Positions 50,256 to 59,538 of a stretch of DNA of 64,000 nt are shown here, in pieces. How positions within the stretch are numbered: position 1 is the first letter of the stretch; each line of letters opens with the position of its first letter. A program made the translations under genes and the position numbers. Location of the stretch: IMG/VR virus record IMGVR_UViG_3300020281_000021, positions 1 through 64,000 of that record. One strand, given 5' to 3'. The notes under the pieces were generated by a model, which saw only the letters and a list, made by a program, of their open reading frames with translations, had not been told where the DNA came from and did not search any database. The stretch comes from a virus.

Positions 50256-53200
50256 TGGCAGAAAAACCCAAGACAGTTATTAAAAAACCTGCCCTTTATA
50301 AGATGGTATCTTTTAAGGGGGTGGATAAGAGTGCCAGTAAGGAAACACAAGAGATTACTACAGGTCTAAAGAAGAATCTTAATGCAGCAAATAGTCTTGG
50401 TGGCACATTAAACTCTATTGCATTGGCACTAGAGAAACAGACTGTTGCCATGAAAGAGATGGTGCAATTCCAAATCTCACAGAAAGGTATTGATGAGAGA
50501 TATAGGAAGTTAAAAGATTCTAATGAAAAACGTGATGCAGCACGTCAGAAGATAGAGGATAAGAAAGAAGCACAAAGAGAGAAGAGAGACGACGCAGCAG
50601 AGGTAAAGACTACATCTGGAAAGGTTATTGCAGGTTTTGTTGGTGTAGCAGCAAAAACATTTGGTGGTTTCTTTGCGATGCTTGGTAGTATTGCAACATG
50701 GTTATTTGCAGGGATAGTTAAGTTTGCAATCTTTGACTGGATCATGAAAAATCCAGATAAAGTCAAAGCATTAGCAAAAGGTTTATATGCTATAGGTAAG
50801 TGGGCATTTGGAGTCACCAGCTTCTTACTTGGCACAGCAGGAAAAGGTTTAATAAAGTTTTTAGAGAATCCTTTGTCACTACGAGGATTCTTTGGTGTGA
50901 TGCAGTTTGCACTGGGCTTAGCACCTATATTTGCAGCATTCACGATACTTAGGAATCCATTAGCAGCACTCAAAGGCATAAAAGCAGTTGTGGGCATGCT
51001 TTTTGGCATGGTCAAAAACCTGATGAAGGCAGGTGGACTAGGAGGAAAGCTCAGGAAAGTAGCAAGTAGCGTTCTGCGTAGTAGAGTTGGTGGTGCAGCA
51101 GTATTTGGTGGTGCAGCATATGCAGCAGCACGGTTATCTGGTGCAGAGCAAGGAGAAGCAATAGGCACAGGTGTTGGTGCAGGTGCAGGTCAAGCAATCG
51201 GTGCTTCTCTGGGTGCAGCGACTGGAATACCTGGTGCAGGTGCGTTGGCAGGGGCAGCAGGTGCATTTGTTGGTGGTGCTGTAGGTGGTGGTATTGGTAA
51301 AGCAATGCAACCCATCATTGATCCATTCATGAAATTCTTCGGAGCAATCGGAGAAGTATTTGCATCTGTCTTTGCACCTATACAACAGGCAGCAGGAGAT
51401 TTCTTTAAGGCACTTGGTGGTGCATTTAATAAGGTCTTAGACTTTATTGAGCCTGCTATGCCAATGATCAAGAAGGTTGGTGCATTCTTTGGCACGGTAG
51501 CATTTGCACCTTTGATTGGTTTGATGAAGGCATTGACTTTTATCTTAAGTTTCTTTGCAGGAGGCGGTAAGAAAGACGAGAAACCAAAAGTAGAAAAACC
51601 TAAACCTAAACCGAAGAAGGAATTCAAACCTACGAAGAGGGTATCTGGTCGATTCGACATGGATACTGGTCAGGCATATATTAATGACAAAGAGGTTTCT
51701 ACAGATGAATACATGGCTTATTACAATATGAGCTATGCTGAGAAACTTAAAAACTATGGCGTTACGATTGAAAAGGCAGCAGGTGGTATGGTAGTCGTCC
51801 CCAAGATGGACGATGGTGGAGAAGCATCCGAGGGTGAATCCAAGTTGGGTGCTATGTTTGAATTTGCAAATGACTACAGACAGATGATGACTCGTAAGGT
51901 CATGGCACTGTCACAGTTGTTGGCACTACCTATCAAAGCGGTTGGTATCTCTATCGTATCTGTTATTGCAAAGGTAGGATCTATGTTTGCAAAATTCTTG
52001 CCAGGTCCTCTGAAGTCAATGATCGGCAACTTTATTGCACCACTAGCAGAAGTATTTGGTGTCCCCATGAGTGTCATGGGAGCAGAGAGCTCAGGTGGAT
52101 CAGGCGGTGTTGACGAAGATAAGTCACAGATACAAGAAGAAGGTAATCAGATCAAAGCTCTCAACAAGATGATTGGTGGAGGTGAGAAGTCTGTTATTGG
52201 ATTAATGAATAAAATAATCCATGCAGTATCACCTAAGAGCAGCGAAGGTGGATGGTGGAATCCTGGCAACTGGTTTGCAGGTGGTGGTGTAATACAACCA
52301 CAAGTCCCAGAGTATGCTAGAGGTGGATGGATCAACGGTCCTCAGTCTGGTTATCCTGTAAGTTTGGATGGTGGTAACTCTGTATCATTCATTGGTCACG
52401 GTCTAGAGTGGGTTGGAATGCCTAATAGAGCAAGTGGTGGATCAGCATTCATCGTCCCATTCAACACACCTAAGACAAAAACAGATTCTGGTCTTACTGG
52501 TAGAAGAATGAGAGAAGCAGTAAGTAAAGGATATGCAACACCAAAAGGATTTGCAGATGGTGGTGAAGCAAAATATAAATCTATCAATTCATATGAATCA
52601 CTATACAAAGCGGGAGGTTATGTTGATGACCATGGTATCGCAGCAGGTATGCGTATGGTTGACGTATACTATCCTACATACACAATCAAGACAGGTTTCT
52701 TAGGTCTAGGTAAAAAAGAGCAGAGAAGAAGATTCAAATTTGGAAGTAGTGATAATATGCACATGTCTACAAAGGACTTTGTGACATGGAAGATGGCAGA
52801 CGTATGGGGTAAGGTTGAGCCACCAGAAACTAAACCTACAGAGACGATTAAGGGTGATAAAATCAAACCAAACATTGAGCCTATCCAGAAGAGAAGGAGA
52901 GGATCGGGTGCTAAAGATAGAGGAAGAGAAGGTGGTAACTTTAGTGGCGATCAACAGAAGAATGTAAGAGGTGAGTATGCATTTAAGGGTAAAGGTGGCA
53001 CCGAGCCACAGAATCAGCAGTTAGATCCTGCAACAAGGGTAGTTAAAATGACCCTAGATAAAGCAGGTCAAGTATTCAACAGCGTTAAAGACGTTGGTAA
53101 ACGGTTACTTGGTTTTAAATCTGAAGAGAATAGTAACAAGAGAAAGACTAAAGAGAATGCAAACATGGCTGTCATGCAGGCAGTTGAAGCTCAGAATCAA

Positions 53201-53371
53201 AAGGTTGCAGCAATGGGTGCAGGTGGTGGAGAAGCATCACAACCAGAGGAAGTGCCTATCGTAATACCTAACTCAAATCAATGGAATGAAGCAGATCCAT
53301 ACTTTGTATCTAGATTCTCTAGATTCAGAGAAACACAAGCTGACTTGACCTACACACCTACACTTAAATAA
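50255..53371 (+). CDS. second tape-measure-like giant tail protein (paralogue without M23)
   Basis: 1038 residues. Same architecture as its neighbour: charged coiled coil (about 60-120), hydrophobic helices (GFFAMLGSIATWLFAGIVKF), and a Gly/Ala zipper (EAIGTGVGAGAGQAIGASLG), with a similar segment MQPIIDPFMKFFGAIGEVF. No M23 motif is seen; the C-terminal half is Gly/Ser/Lys-rich with several possible linkers. It is probably a tandem duplicate that diverged, or a second component of the inner tail core. ATG overlaps the previous stop. Confidence 0.65.
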   Translation: MAEKPKTVIKKPALYKMVSFKGVDKSASKETQEITTGLKKNLNAANSLGGTLNSIALALEKQTVAMKEMVQFQISQKGIDERYRKLKDSNEKRDAARQKIEDKKEAQREKRDDAAEVKTTSGKVIAGFVGVAAKTFGGFFAMLGSIATWLFAGIVKFAIFDWIMKNPDKVKALAKGLYAIGKWAFGVTSFLLGTAGKGLIKFLENPLSLRGFFGVMQFALGLAPIFAAFTILRNPLAALKGIKAVVGMLFGMVKNLMKAGGLGGKLRKVASSVLRSRVGGAAVFGGAAYAAARLSGAEQGEAIGTGVGAGAGQAIGASLGAATGIPGAGALAGAAGAFVGGAVGGGIGKAMQPIIDPFMKFFGAIGEVFASVFAPIQQAAGDFFKALGGAFNKVLDFIEPAMPMIKKVGAFFGTVAFAPLIGLMKALTFILSFFAGGGKKDEKPKVEKPKPKPKKEFKPTKRVSGRFDMDTGQAYINDKEVSTDEYMAYYNMSYAEKLKNYGVTIEKAAGGMVVVPKMDDGGEASEGESKLGAMFEFANDYRQMMTRKVMALSQLLALPIKAVGISIVSVIAKVGSMFAKFLPGPLKSMIGNFIAPLAEVFGVPMSVMGAESSGGSGGVDEDKSQIQEEGNQIKALNKMIGGGEKSVIGLMNKIIHAVSPKSSEGGWWNPGNWFAGGGVIQPQVPEYARGGWINGPQSGYPVSLDGGNSVSFIGHGLEWVGMPNRASGGSAFIVPFNTPKTKTDSGLTGRRMREAVSKGYATPKGFADGGEAKYKSINSYESLYKAGGYVDDHGIAAGMRMVDVYYPTYTIKTGFLGLGKKEQRRRFKFGSSDNMHMSTKDFVTWKMADVWGKVEPPETKPTETIKGDKIKPNIEPIQKRRRGSGAKDRGREGGNFSGDQQKNVRGEYAFKGKGGTEPQNQQLDPATRVVKMTLDKAGQVFNSVKDVGKRLLGFKSEENSNKRKTKENANMAVMQAVEAQNQKVAAMGAGGGEASQPEEVPIVIPNSNQWNEADPYFVSRFSRFRETQADLTYTPTLK

Positions 53372-54789
53372 TGGCAGAAAGAAGAGCGAAAATTGTAGAG
53401 CTGAATGAAGCGTCCATTGCCTTTGGTGAAGAGGGTAGGATGAAGTGGTCTGAGCCATTGTCACCTAAGAATAGACTTAAGGGTGATAATGTCTTTGATA
53501 TTGGTGATCTTGTTGCATCTATAGAATACTATGAGTCTATTGATAGTCCTTTCCTAAGGTGTGACATAGCAATCGTTGACTCTATTGATCTATACAAACA
53601 GATTCGTGGTAAGGAAATTGTAAAGATTAAAATTACCTCAGAGAGCTCAAACGAGGATCCATTAGAGGTTATCTTCCGAGTCTTTAAGATGGGTAGTTTC
53701 ATCAAGAATGAGAGAGCAGCGATGTATATCCTGCATCTCGTGTCACATGAAGCATTCTTAAATGAAGCAAACAGAGTATTTGGTGCATTCGGACCTTGTG
53801 AGAAGCACAAAGACAAGGAGAATCTTCCTAGATTTATTGCAAAGGAATATCTCAAGGCAGGTGAAAAGGCAAAAAATAAAAACTTTGAAAAACCTAGCAA
53901 AGTTTGTTTCAGTTGCCCTAATTGGAGACCCTATGACACTATTGCATATCTTAGCGATAAGGTATTGAGACAAGAGGGTGGCACAGGTAAGAGATCTAAC
54001 ATGCAATCAGGTTTCTTATTCTATGAAAATAAGCATGGATTTCATTACAAATCTATTGACAGACTATGTGAGGGTAATGAAAACGATGAGATTAAAACAT
54101 ATACCTACATGCAGTCAGGTGTAGAGACTAAAACTGCAGTAGAAGAATACTTTAAAATTGAAACTATTACATTTCCAGATAAAGTTAATCATCTAGAAAA
54201 ATTAAGGACAGGTTTATATAAAACATCTGTGCTTGGTGTATCAGTCCCTTCTCTAGGATTGACACATCTACCAACAGCATCCTCAAGTGGTGGTGAGAAT
54301 AATACCACTGAGGTGAAGAGAAAGAATTTTGAAACTACGTTTGAATCTATATTTGATAAAGCATCGACGATTGACACGGGCAGACCATTTCAAGACACGG
54401 GTTTTGATTCTAAAGCACAAGCAGCTACTAGATTCAAACTAAGAGTCATGCCTACTTGGATTCACCAACCTGCAGGTGGTGGAGATCCAGAAGGGGGAAC
54501 CAGGACATATCTTGACACGCTATCTGTATCATCGTATGCTACTGCTAGGTATGCATTACTAAATGCTATACAACTAACAATCGTCGTACCAGGTAACACC
54601 GCTCTTGCTGTAGGTGAATTGGTTAAAGTCAGCATTCCCGCATCAAAAACGGAGAATAAGAATGACGTCAAGCAAGATCGTGTATATAGTGGTAAGTATC
54701 TGATTGCAGGTCTAAAACATGTCTATCGTAAGGATGGCATAACAACCACTCTTTATCTTACTAAAGATTCGATCCGTGAAGATAAATAG
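53371..54789 (+). CDS. baseplate hub protein (gp27-like)
   Basis: 472 residues. Located between the tape-like genes and gp5, where gp27 (hub/gpD-like) is expected. Regions DIGDLVASIEYYESIDSPFL and IRGKEIVKIKITSESSNEDP, with the later VGELVKVSIPAS and GKYLIAGLKHVYRK, fit the tube-like domains of hub proteins (phage P2 gpD, T4 gp27). A CFSCPNW pair in the middle is unusual. Overlaps its upstream neighbour by one base. Confidence 0.7.
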   Translation: MAERRAKIVELNEASIAFGEEGRMKWSEPLSPKNRLKGDNVFDIGDLVASIEYYESIDSPFLRCDIAIVDSIDLYKQIRGKEIVKIKITSESSNEDPLEVIFRVFKMGSFIKNERAAMYILHLVSHEAFLNEANRVFGAFGPCEKHKDKENLPRFIAKEYLKAGEKAKNKNFEKPSKVCFSCPNWRPYDTIAYLSDKVLRQEGGTGKRSNMQSGFLFYENKHGFHYKSIDRLCEGNENDEIKTYTYMQSGVETKTAVEEYFKIETITFPDKVNHLEKLRTGLYKTSVLGVSVPSLGLTHLPTASSSGGENNTTEVKRKNFETTFESIFDKASTIDTGRPFQDTGFDSKAQAATRFKLRVMPTWIHQPAGGGDPEGGTRTYLDTLSVSSYATARYALLNAIQLTIVVPGNTALAVGELVKVSIPASKTENKNDVKQDRVYSGKYLIAGLKHVYRKDGITTTLYLTKDSIREDK

Positions 54790-54812
54790 TAGTAATCACA
54801 CAGGTATCACAC

Positions 54813-55040
54813 ATGCAAAGCATCGAAGCACACATCGAGAAGGATAAGCAAATCCTTAGCGATCCTACCACAAATCCACAAATGCGTCGCCACATCGAGT
54901 TGGAGTTGCACGATTTGGAGGAATATGTGGATCATCACAAGAAAGAGATCGAAGCAGGAGATCATCATGATCCTAACTGCATTGAGCTATTCTGTGACCA
55001 ACACCCAGATGAGCCAGAGTGCTTAATTTATGAAGATTAA
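54813..55040 (+). CDS. cp12: CP12, Calvin-cycle regulator
   Basis: 75 residues. MQSIEAHIEKDKQILSD starts a helical half; the C-terminus PNCIELFCDQHPDEPECLIY matches the CP12 tail (C...EC..YED) with a Cys pair forming the redox disulfide (CDQHPDEPEC spacing). CP12 binds GAPDH and phosphoribulokinase and stops the Calvin cycle. In phages it is known to accompany talC (18.2 kb). It is inserted in the tail module between hub genes. Confidence 0.92.
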   Translation: MQSIEAHIEKDKQILSDPTTNPQMRRHIELELHDLEEYVDHHKKEIEAGDHHDPNCIELFCDQHPDEPECLIYED

Positions 55041-55042
55041 TT

Positions 55043-55126
55043 ATGAATAATGTTGGACTAGAAGTGCTGTTTTGGACTACATTGTCTGTATATTTGCTTG
55101 CAAAAGCAGGTGTATTTAAAAAGTAA
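55043..55126 (+). CDS. tiny membrane peptide
   Basis: 27 residues, one transmembrane helix (VGLEVLFWTTLSVYLLAKAG). Starts two bases after the cp12 stop. May be a photosynthetic or membrane accessory peptide; unassigned. Confidence 0.45.
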   Translation: MNNVGLEVLFWTTLSVYLLAKAGVFKK

Positions 55127-55269
55127 TGGCACGTCGCAAAAAAACAAACAAACTAAAGAATCCTCCTACACTTAAAAGTATCAAGTGGAAGGAAGATTTG
55201 CTTGAGAAAGGACCTAAGTCTTTTATGCAAGCAATCCTCTATGAACAACTAAAGAAAAAGCAACCGTAA
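55126..55269 (+). CDS. small basic hypothetical protein
   Basis: 47 residues, Lys/Arg-rich start (MARRKKTNKLKNPPTLKSIK). ATG overlaps the previous stop. Function unknown. Confidence 0.45.
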   Translation: MARRKKTNKLKNPPTLKSIKWKEDLLEKGPKSFMQAILYEQLKKKQP

Positions 55270-55273
55270 ATTT

Positions 55274-55573
55274 ATGTTATCAACCCAGTATCGTCTCCGC
55301 CTACAAGAAATTTGTAAGAGCATCGCAGCAGGTATGGAAGTTAGTTTGGAAGATATGATTTGGGCAGAAAAGTTAGCAAAAACAAATACATCCGCAAGAG
55401 GGATGTTGCAAACAGCAAGGAGGTTGGCAACGAATCCAGACGACTCTTTTCTGAATAACTTGAATATTGGAGACCCCGATTCAAGTAAACACAAAAGGGG
55501 TTTCACTGATGCAGGAGACATCGCAGACTGGTTTAGACAAGATAGACCTGACGATTGGAGACAACGAGACTGA
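55274..55573 (+). CDS. conserved helical phage protein
   Basis: 99 residues. Helical with a KLAKTNTSARGMLQTARRLA segment and a C-terminal DIADWFRQDRPDDWRQRD tail. It looks like a conserved cyanophage protein. The stop overlaps the next ATG. Confidence 0.55.
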   Translation: MLSTQYRLRLQEICKSIAAGMEVSLEDMIWAEKLAKTNTSARGMLQTARRLATNPDDSFLNNLNIGDPDSSKHKRGFTDAGDIADWFRQDRPDDWRQRD

Positions 55574-55647
55574 TGGAATATCTAATATTTTTTGGAGCAT
55601 TTACTTTTTGGGGTGTATGCGTAGCGAGGTATATTGATGCTAGGTAA
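55573..55647 (+). CDS. tiny membrane peptide
   Basis: 24 residues, one hydrophobic helix (YLIFFGAFTFWGVCVARYID). It overlaps the following gene by 11 bases. Confidence 0.45.
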   Translation: MEYLIFFGAFTFWGVCVARYIDAR

Positions 55648-55768
55648 CATACTCCTGTGGTCTGCTTTTCCATTTGTAATGGCGACTCTATACTTTGGAA
55701 GTAGAGGTGGATATTACGACACGGATAACTACAAGGGTGACGGTTGTGCCCATGATGTAAAACGTTAA
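55637..55768 (+). CDS. small membrane protein
   Basis: 43 residues. A single span (ILLWSAFPFVMATLYFGS) then RGGYYDTDNYKGDGCAHD. It resembles small proteins of other cyanophages by memory. Followed by a late promoter. Confidence 0.5.
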   Translation: MLGNILLWSAFPFVMATLYFGSRGGYYDTDNYKGDGCAHDVKR

Positions 55769-55776
55769 GTATTTGT

Positions 55777-55784
55777 TATAAATA
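55777..55784 (+). promoter_or_regulatory. T4-type late promoter, TATAAATA
   Basis: Exact TATAAATA 31 bases before the small gene at 55816. An AGAGTT/AACTCT inverted repeat follows it. Confidence 0.6.
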
Positions 55785-55815
55785 GAGTTAGCAAACTCTA
55801 ACAAATATGTAACAA

Positions 55816-55956
55816 ATGCGACTAAAAGAAGTAAAAAAGGCAGCAAACAAAATAATCAAAGATCCAGATCATTGGTCATCAGCAGAAATTGTATACGCTA
55901 GGATGATGAGAGAGCAAGCAAAGAAAGGGCTTGACAAGAAACAAAATAACAAATAG
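55816..55956 (+). CDS. small basic hypothetical protein
   Basis: 46 residues, Lys-rich (LKEVKKAANKIIKDPDHWSS), helical. It stands alone between a late promoter and cpeT. Function unknown. Confidence 0.5.
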   Translation: MRLKEVKKAANKIIKDPDHWSSAEIVYARMMREQAKKGLDKKQNNK

Positions 55957-55980
55957 AATTAGCTTGTTGGGTTTCAGACG

Positions 55981-56448
55981 ATGAGTAGCTTTGAAGAGGC
56001 TCTGTGTGGACATTACTCAAATAAATCTCAAGCATATTCAGATCCACAAAAGTGGCCACTAATCCACATTGAATGGACTGAGATCAAAAAGGGTAAGATT
56101 TTAGAATGTAAATCTTGGTATGAGTATGAGGGTCCTAATAAACCCTATAAACATTTCAGAGCAAAATATAAACGTATTCACGAAGATATAATTGAGTGTG
56201 ATACTTTAGATCTAAAAAGAAACAAAGAAGGATGCGGTTTTGTCTTCGTCAAGATGGACGATGGGACATGGTGGGGAGAGACAAACGGTCCTTGTGTAGT
56301 AAATGATGTTAACATAACTGCACTTGCAAGATTTAATGGCACTGATTACTGGTCATTCGACAATGGTCGTAGACTAAGATCAGGTGCATTTGTTTGGGGC
56401 AAAGAAGAGAAGGATGGCGAATTTCATTTCGTAAAACTTCCTAAATAA
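55981..56448 (+). CDS. cpeT: CpeT-like chromophore lyase
   Basis: 155 residues. FEEALCGHYSNKSQAYSDPQ followed by KWPLIHIEWTEI is the CpcT/CpeT start (GxYsNkxQAxxxP). The barrel strands FRAKYKRIHEDII and GFVFVKMDDGTWWGETNG match. These lyases attach bilins to phycobiliproteins; phage versions may act on host pigment turnover. Only one copy here, in the middle of the tail genes. Confidence 0.87.
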   Translation: MSSFEEALCGHYSNKSQAYSDPQKWPLIHIEWTEIKKGKILECKSWYEYEGPNKPYKHFRAKYKRIHEDIIECDTLDLKRNKEGCGFVFVKMDDGTWWGETNGPCVVNDVNITALARFNGTDYWSFDNGRRLRSGAFVWGKEEKDGEFHFVKLPK

Positions 56449-56469
56449 CTTATATCCATACCAATTATA

Positions 56470-59067
56470 ATGATAACAGACTATTCTGGATCGGACGGAT
56501 TCACTTGGTGGGTCGGGGAAGTCGAGTCTAATAAAGACCCGATGCAACTTGGTCGTGTCAAGGTGCGTATCTATGGATGGCATACTGGTGGTAATGACTC
56601 AGAGGATTACCTAAAGAAGATGCCAACCGAGGCATTGCCATGGGCAATGTGTCTAGTCCCTACAGATAAACCACAGGTAAAACAGATCGGATCCAAGGGC
56701 GAATTGCAGGAAGGTGCAATGGTCGTTGGTTTCTTCATGGATGGTGAAGAAGGTCAGATCCCTATGGTTATGGGTGCATTCCATACTGTTAAAGATCAGA
56801 AGGGTGATACCTTTGCTGCTAACCCAGAAGAGGCAAAGAAAGATGATGATAATCCACCACAAGCACAGACACTTACAGGTGAAAAGGTAAACTCAGGTAA
56901 CACTGCTGTAGCAGTTGTTTCACCACCTGCAGATCCTGGCGGTAGAGAAGATGAGTCTAGAGGTGCACTAGGTAAGGCAGCAGTTGTTAACTCAGGTCAT
57001 GGTGACCCTACGACTAACCCTGCTATTGTCCCATCTGAGATGCAAGGTGTTGCTGATGGTGTAAATGGATCTGCGGGTAAAGGATTCCAGACTGACTTAA
57101 GTCGTATGTTGAAAGAGTTGGGCAACATGTCTAACCAACTCGCTAGAGGTAAGGATGGCACATATGTTTCTATCATCACTGGTAAAATTATACCTGGCGA
57201 CCCAATTAAAGAAAGACTGAATAAGATTGTAAACTTTGTAAGTGGTGGTCTATCTGGTATGCTTGCACCTCTAAAGCAAGCAATGGCAGAAGCAATCTCC
57301 AAGGCAGTAAACTTGATCGTGAAACTTGTATCAAAGTTTGTGCCGATGGCAGTGTTGAAAGTTATCATGGCTTTCCTATCGCAGATCCTAGATATCTTCT
57401 GTTTACCTGTGCCCTCATGGTTAGGTCTGGTTAACAGTGCACTAGGTGACATCTCTAGTTTTGCCAATGGACTGGCAAATAGTATTACGGATAAGATTAC
57501 TGATGCGTTAGATGGCGTAGCTAATAAAGTAGATAATATCATTGATCGTATGCTGAATGGTGCACAGAAAGCCATGTCAGATACAGCACAAACTATTGGC
57601 ACAGTGATGACTGGTATCCTTGGTGTATCCGAGGCAGGCAAAGGTGTGACAGCACTTACTGGTAATATTAAAACTATTCTTACTACAGACTTCTCTAAGT
57701 TGGACTGGGGATCTCTGTTGGGTATCGTCATGGGTATCCTTAAGGCACTATTTGCAAAGGACTGCGGACGAACGACGAAGGTCAGTAAGACGAAAGGGTG
57801 GTTTCCATTACTGGGGACTACCCAATGCGACACTTTTGGAGAGACACTTAAACAAAGTGGGAATCCACTACCTGCAGGTAAGTGGGGTAAGGAACAGAAA
57901 GACGGTCGAGGATTCTTTAATGATATGTTTGGTGAGATCGATCCTTACCGACAAACTACTCAAACATTTTTAAATGGCACAAGCATTATTGAGGACGCTA
58001 CACCTAAGAAGGAAAAGCGTATTGTCAGTGGTCCTGGTGGTGTATCTACTATTGAGGATAAACTTGGCAATGTCCATAAGAATGTCCCTAACAATGACAC
58101 GAGAATTATTGCGAAGGATTCTTGCGAAACTGTAAAAGGTAATAAGACTCTAACTGTAGAAGGTGACTACTTCTTGAAGGTCATGGGTAACTTCAACATT
58201 GAAGTTGTTGGTGCTATGAATATAAATCAGAGTTGTGGAGATCCTACAGAAACTACAGGATCATCTAAACCCTCTAAACCTAAGACTAAGAATGAAAGAG
58301 GGCAGTATGCATTCCGCACTGACAATGCTAACTTCTTTAAACCACCTACACCTGTCTATGGTCGCAGCGACTATCCTGCATATCCTAAGGAGCCAGGCAC
58401 TGATAAATGGGGACGTAGAGAAGGCGGATCAACTCTAGCCGTGCCTACGAAGAGTAGTAGTAGTAAAGAGCAATCATCTGTTGAAGTGAAGCACGGTGAC
58501 CATACCATTGCATACTCTGGTATTGTTACAGTCCAAGGTGCTGACGTTAAAATACAGGCAGCAGATAAAATTAATATGTCAGCACAGGTAACTAAGATTG
58601 AAGGTAACGCTATTGATCTGGTTGCTGACGGTGAGATTACTATGGAAGCAAACTGGATCAGTAAATTCCTAGGATCTGGTGAGTTGGCATTCGTTAATAT
58701 GTTTAGTCTTGACGTTATGCCTAAGGTCTCTGGTGTATTCCAGATGGTCAAGGGATCTATTGTTGATGCATGTGTTGACCAACCAGGTATCCCACCCGCT
58801 ACACCACCACTACACATTCGTATTGCTAATGCCACAACTCTTGTGGGTGGTATGGCAGACGTAGTGTCAGGCACAACTGGTGCACACTTTACTTTCGTTA
58901 ACACCTCATCAGGTGGTATCGCTGAGATCGTTAATGCAGCAGGTGGTGCTATCATTAACCAAGTAAACAACGGTATCGCATCATACGGTGTGAATACTGG
59001 ATTCTTCGCTGCAGGTTGCTCTGCAGGACCTACTCAAATTTATGGCTTGCCAGTCCTGTTGAATTGA
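56470..59067 (+). CDS. 5: gp5-like baseplate hub spike (no lysozyme domain seen)
   Basis: 865 residues. N-terminal OB-fold: WWVGEVESNKDPMQLGRVKV and VVGFFMDGEEGQIPMVMGAF (the VgrG/gp5 signature). A long helical insertion from about 210 to 430 replaces or precedes the usual part; the lysozyme motif known from T4 gp5 is not found. From about 520 the sequence becomes a repeating beta-prism: KNVPNNDTRIIAKDSCETVK, TVEGDYFLKVMGNFNIEVVG, as in the trimeric spike needle. Lytic function is probably taken by the gene at 59819 or the M23 domain. Confidence 0.82.
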   Translation: MITDYSGSDGFTWWVGEVESNKDPMQLGRVKVRIYGWHTGGNDSEDYLKKMPTEALPWAMCLVPTDKPQVKQIGSKGELQEGAMVVGFFMDGEEGQIPMVMGAFHTVKDQKGDTFAANPEEAKKDDDNPPQAQTLTGEKVNSGNTAVAVVSPPADPGGREDESRGALGKAAVVNSGHGDPTTNPAIVPSEMQGVADGVNGSAGKGFQTDLSRMLKELGNMSNQLARGKDGTYVSIITGKIIPGDPIKERLNKIVNFVSGGLSGMLAPLKQAMAEAISKAVNLIVKLVSKFVPMAVLKVIMAFLSQILDIFCLPVPSWLGLVNSALGDISSFANGLANSITDKITDALDGVANKVDNIIDRMLNGAQKAMSDTAQTIGTVMTGILGVSEAGKGVTALTGNIKTILTTDFSKLDWGSLLGIVMGILKALFAKDCGRTTKVSKTKGWFPLLGTTQCDTFGETLKQSGNPLPAGKWGKEQKDGRGFFNDMFGEIDPYRQTTQTFLNGTSIIEDATPKKEKRIVSGPGGVSTIEDKLGNVHKNVPNNDTRIIAKDSCETVKGNKTLTVEGDYFLKVMGNFNIEVVGAMNINQSCGDPTETTGSSKPSKPKTKNERGQYAFRTDNANFFKPPTPVYGRSDYPAYPKEPGTDKWGRREGGSTLAVPTKSSSSKEQSSVEVKHGDHTIAYSGIVTVQGADVKIQAADKINMSAQVTKIEGNAIDLVADGEITMEANWISKFLGSGELAFVNMFSLDVMPKVSGVFQMVKGSIVDACVDQPGIPPATPPLHIRIANATTLVGGMADVVSGTTGAHFTFVNTSSGGIAEIVNAAGGAIINQVNNGIASYGVNTGFFAAGCSAGPTQIYGLPVLLN

Positions 59068-59074
59068 TGTATAG

Positions 59075-59096
59075 TATAGGGAGTGACCCCCCTATA
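59075..59096 (+). promoter_or_regulatory. hairpin upstream of the 59099 gene
   Basis: TATAGGG / CCCTATA inverted repeat ending two bases before ATG 59099. No T-run. May regulate translation or mark processing of the gp5 mRNA. Confidence 0.35.
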
Positions 59097-59098
59097 TT

Positions 59099-59287
59099 AT
59101 GGACTCAGATGCCGTCGCTCACATTTTTGTGAAGATGAGTCAACGGAAAATAACCATCCTTGATGAGGCAGGCTATGAAGAAGTTGTTAAATACAAGTGG
59201 GACGAGGAAGGAGGAGAAGGTTTCTCTGAAACTCTTGCCAACTTCCAAGCAGTAGTCCCTAGAGATCTACTTACAATCACACCATGA
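59099..59287 (+). CDS. small hypothetical protein
   Basis: 62 residues; alpha/beta (MSQRKITILDEAGYEEVVKY), acidic. Stop overlaps the next ATG. Function unknown. Confidence 0.5.
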   Translation: MDSDAVAHIFVKMSQRKITILDEAGYEEVVKYKWDEEGGEGFSETLANFQAVVPRDLLTITP

Positions 59288-59538
59288 GCACTATTATTAC
59301 TCTCACACAAGATGAGATTGAAAGTAACTTTGACTTTGCGTTGAAACTTTGCGAAAAGGGTCACACGATCAAAGTTATTACAAAAGATGAAAAAGCAGTT
59401 TTGCTGACCCCAGTTATGGGTTACACTCAACTTCCAGATGATGTAAACATCCCAGACGCTGAGGAATTTGTCCCAGACCCTGCTGCTGTCGGAGCATATG
59501 TAGCAGAGTCCATGAGAGAAATGACGCAGGATTTTTAA
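59284..59538 (+). CDS. small protein with Phd/YefM-like N-terminus
   Basis: 84 residues. TQDEIESNFDFALKLCEKGH and IKVITKDEKAVLLTPV have the spacing of Phd/YefM antitoxin domains (helix, then ...G..V.IT..G.P.A.L..). No toxin gene is next to it; the following gene is not toxin-like by eye. Assignment tentative. Confidence 0.5.
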   Translation: MSTIITLTQDEIESNFDFALKLCEKGHTIKVITKDEKAVLLTPVMGYTQLPDDVNIPDAEEFVPDPAAVGAYVAESMREMTQDF

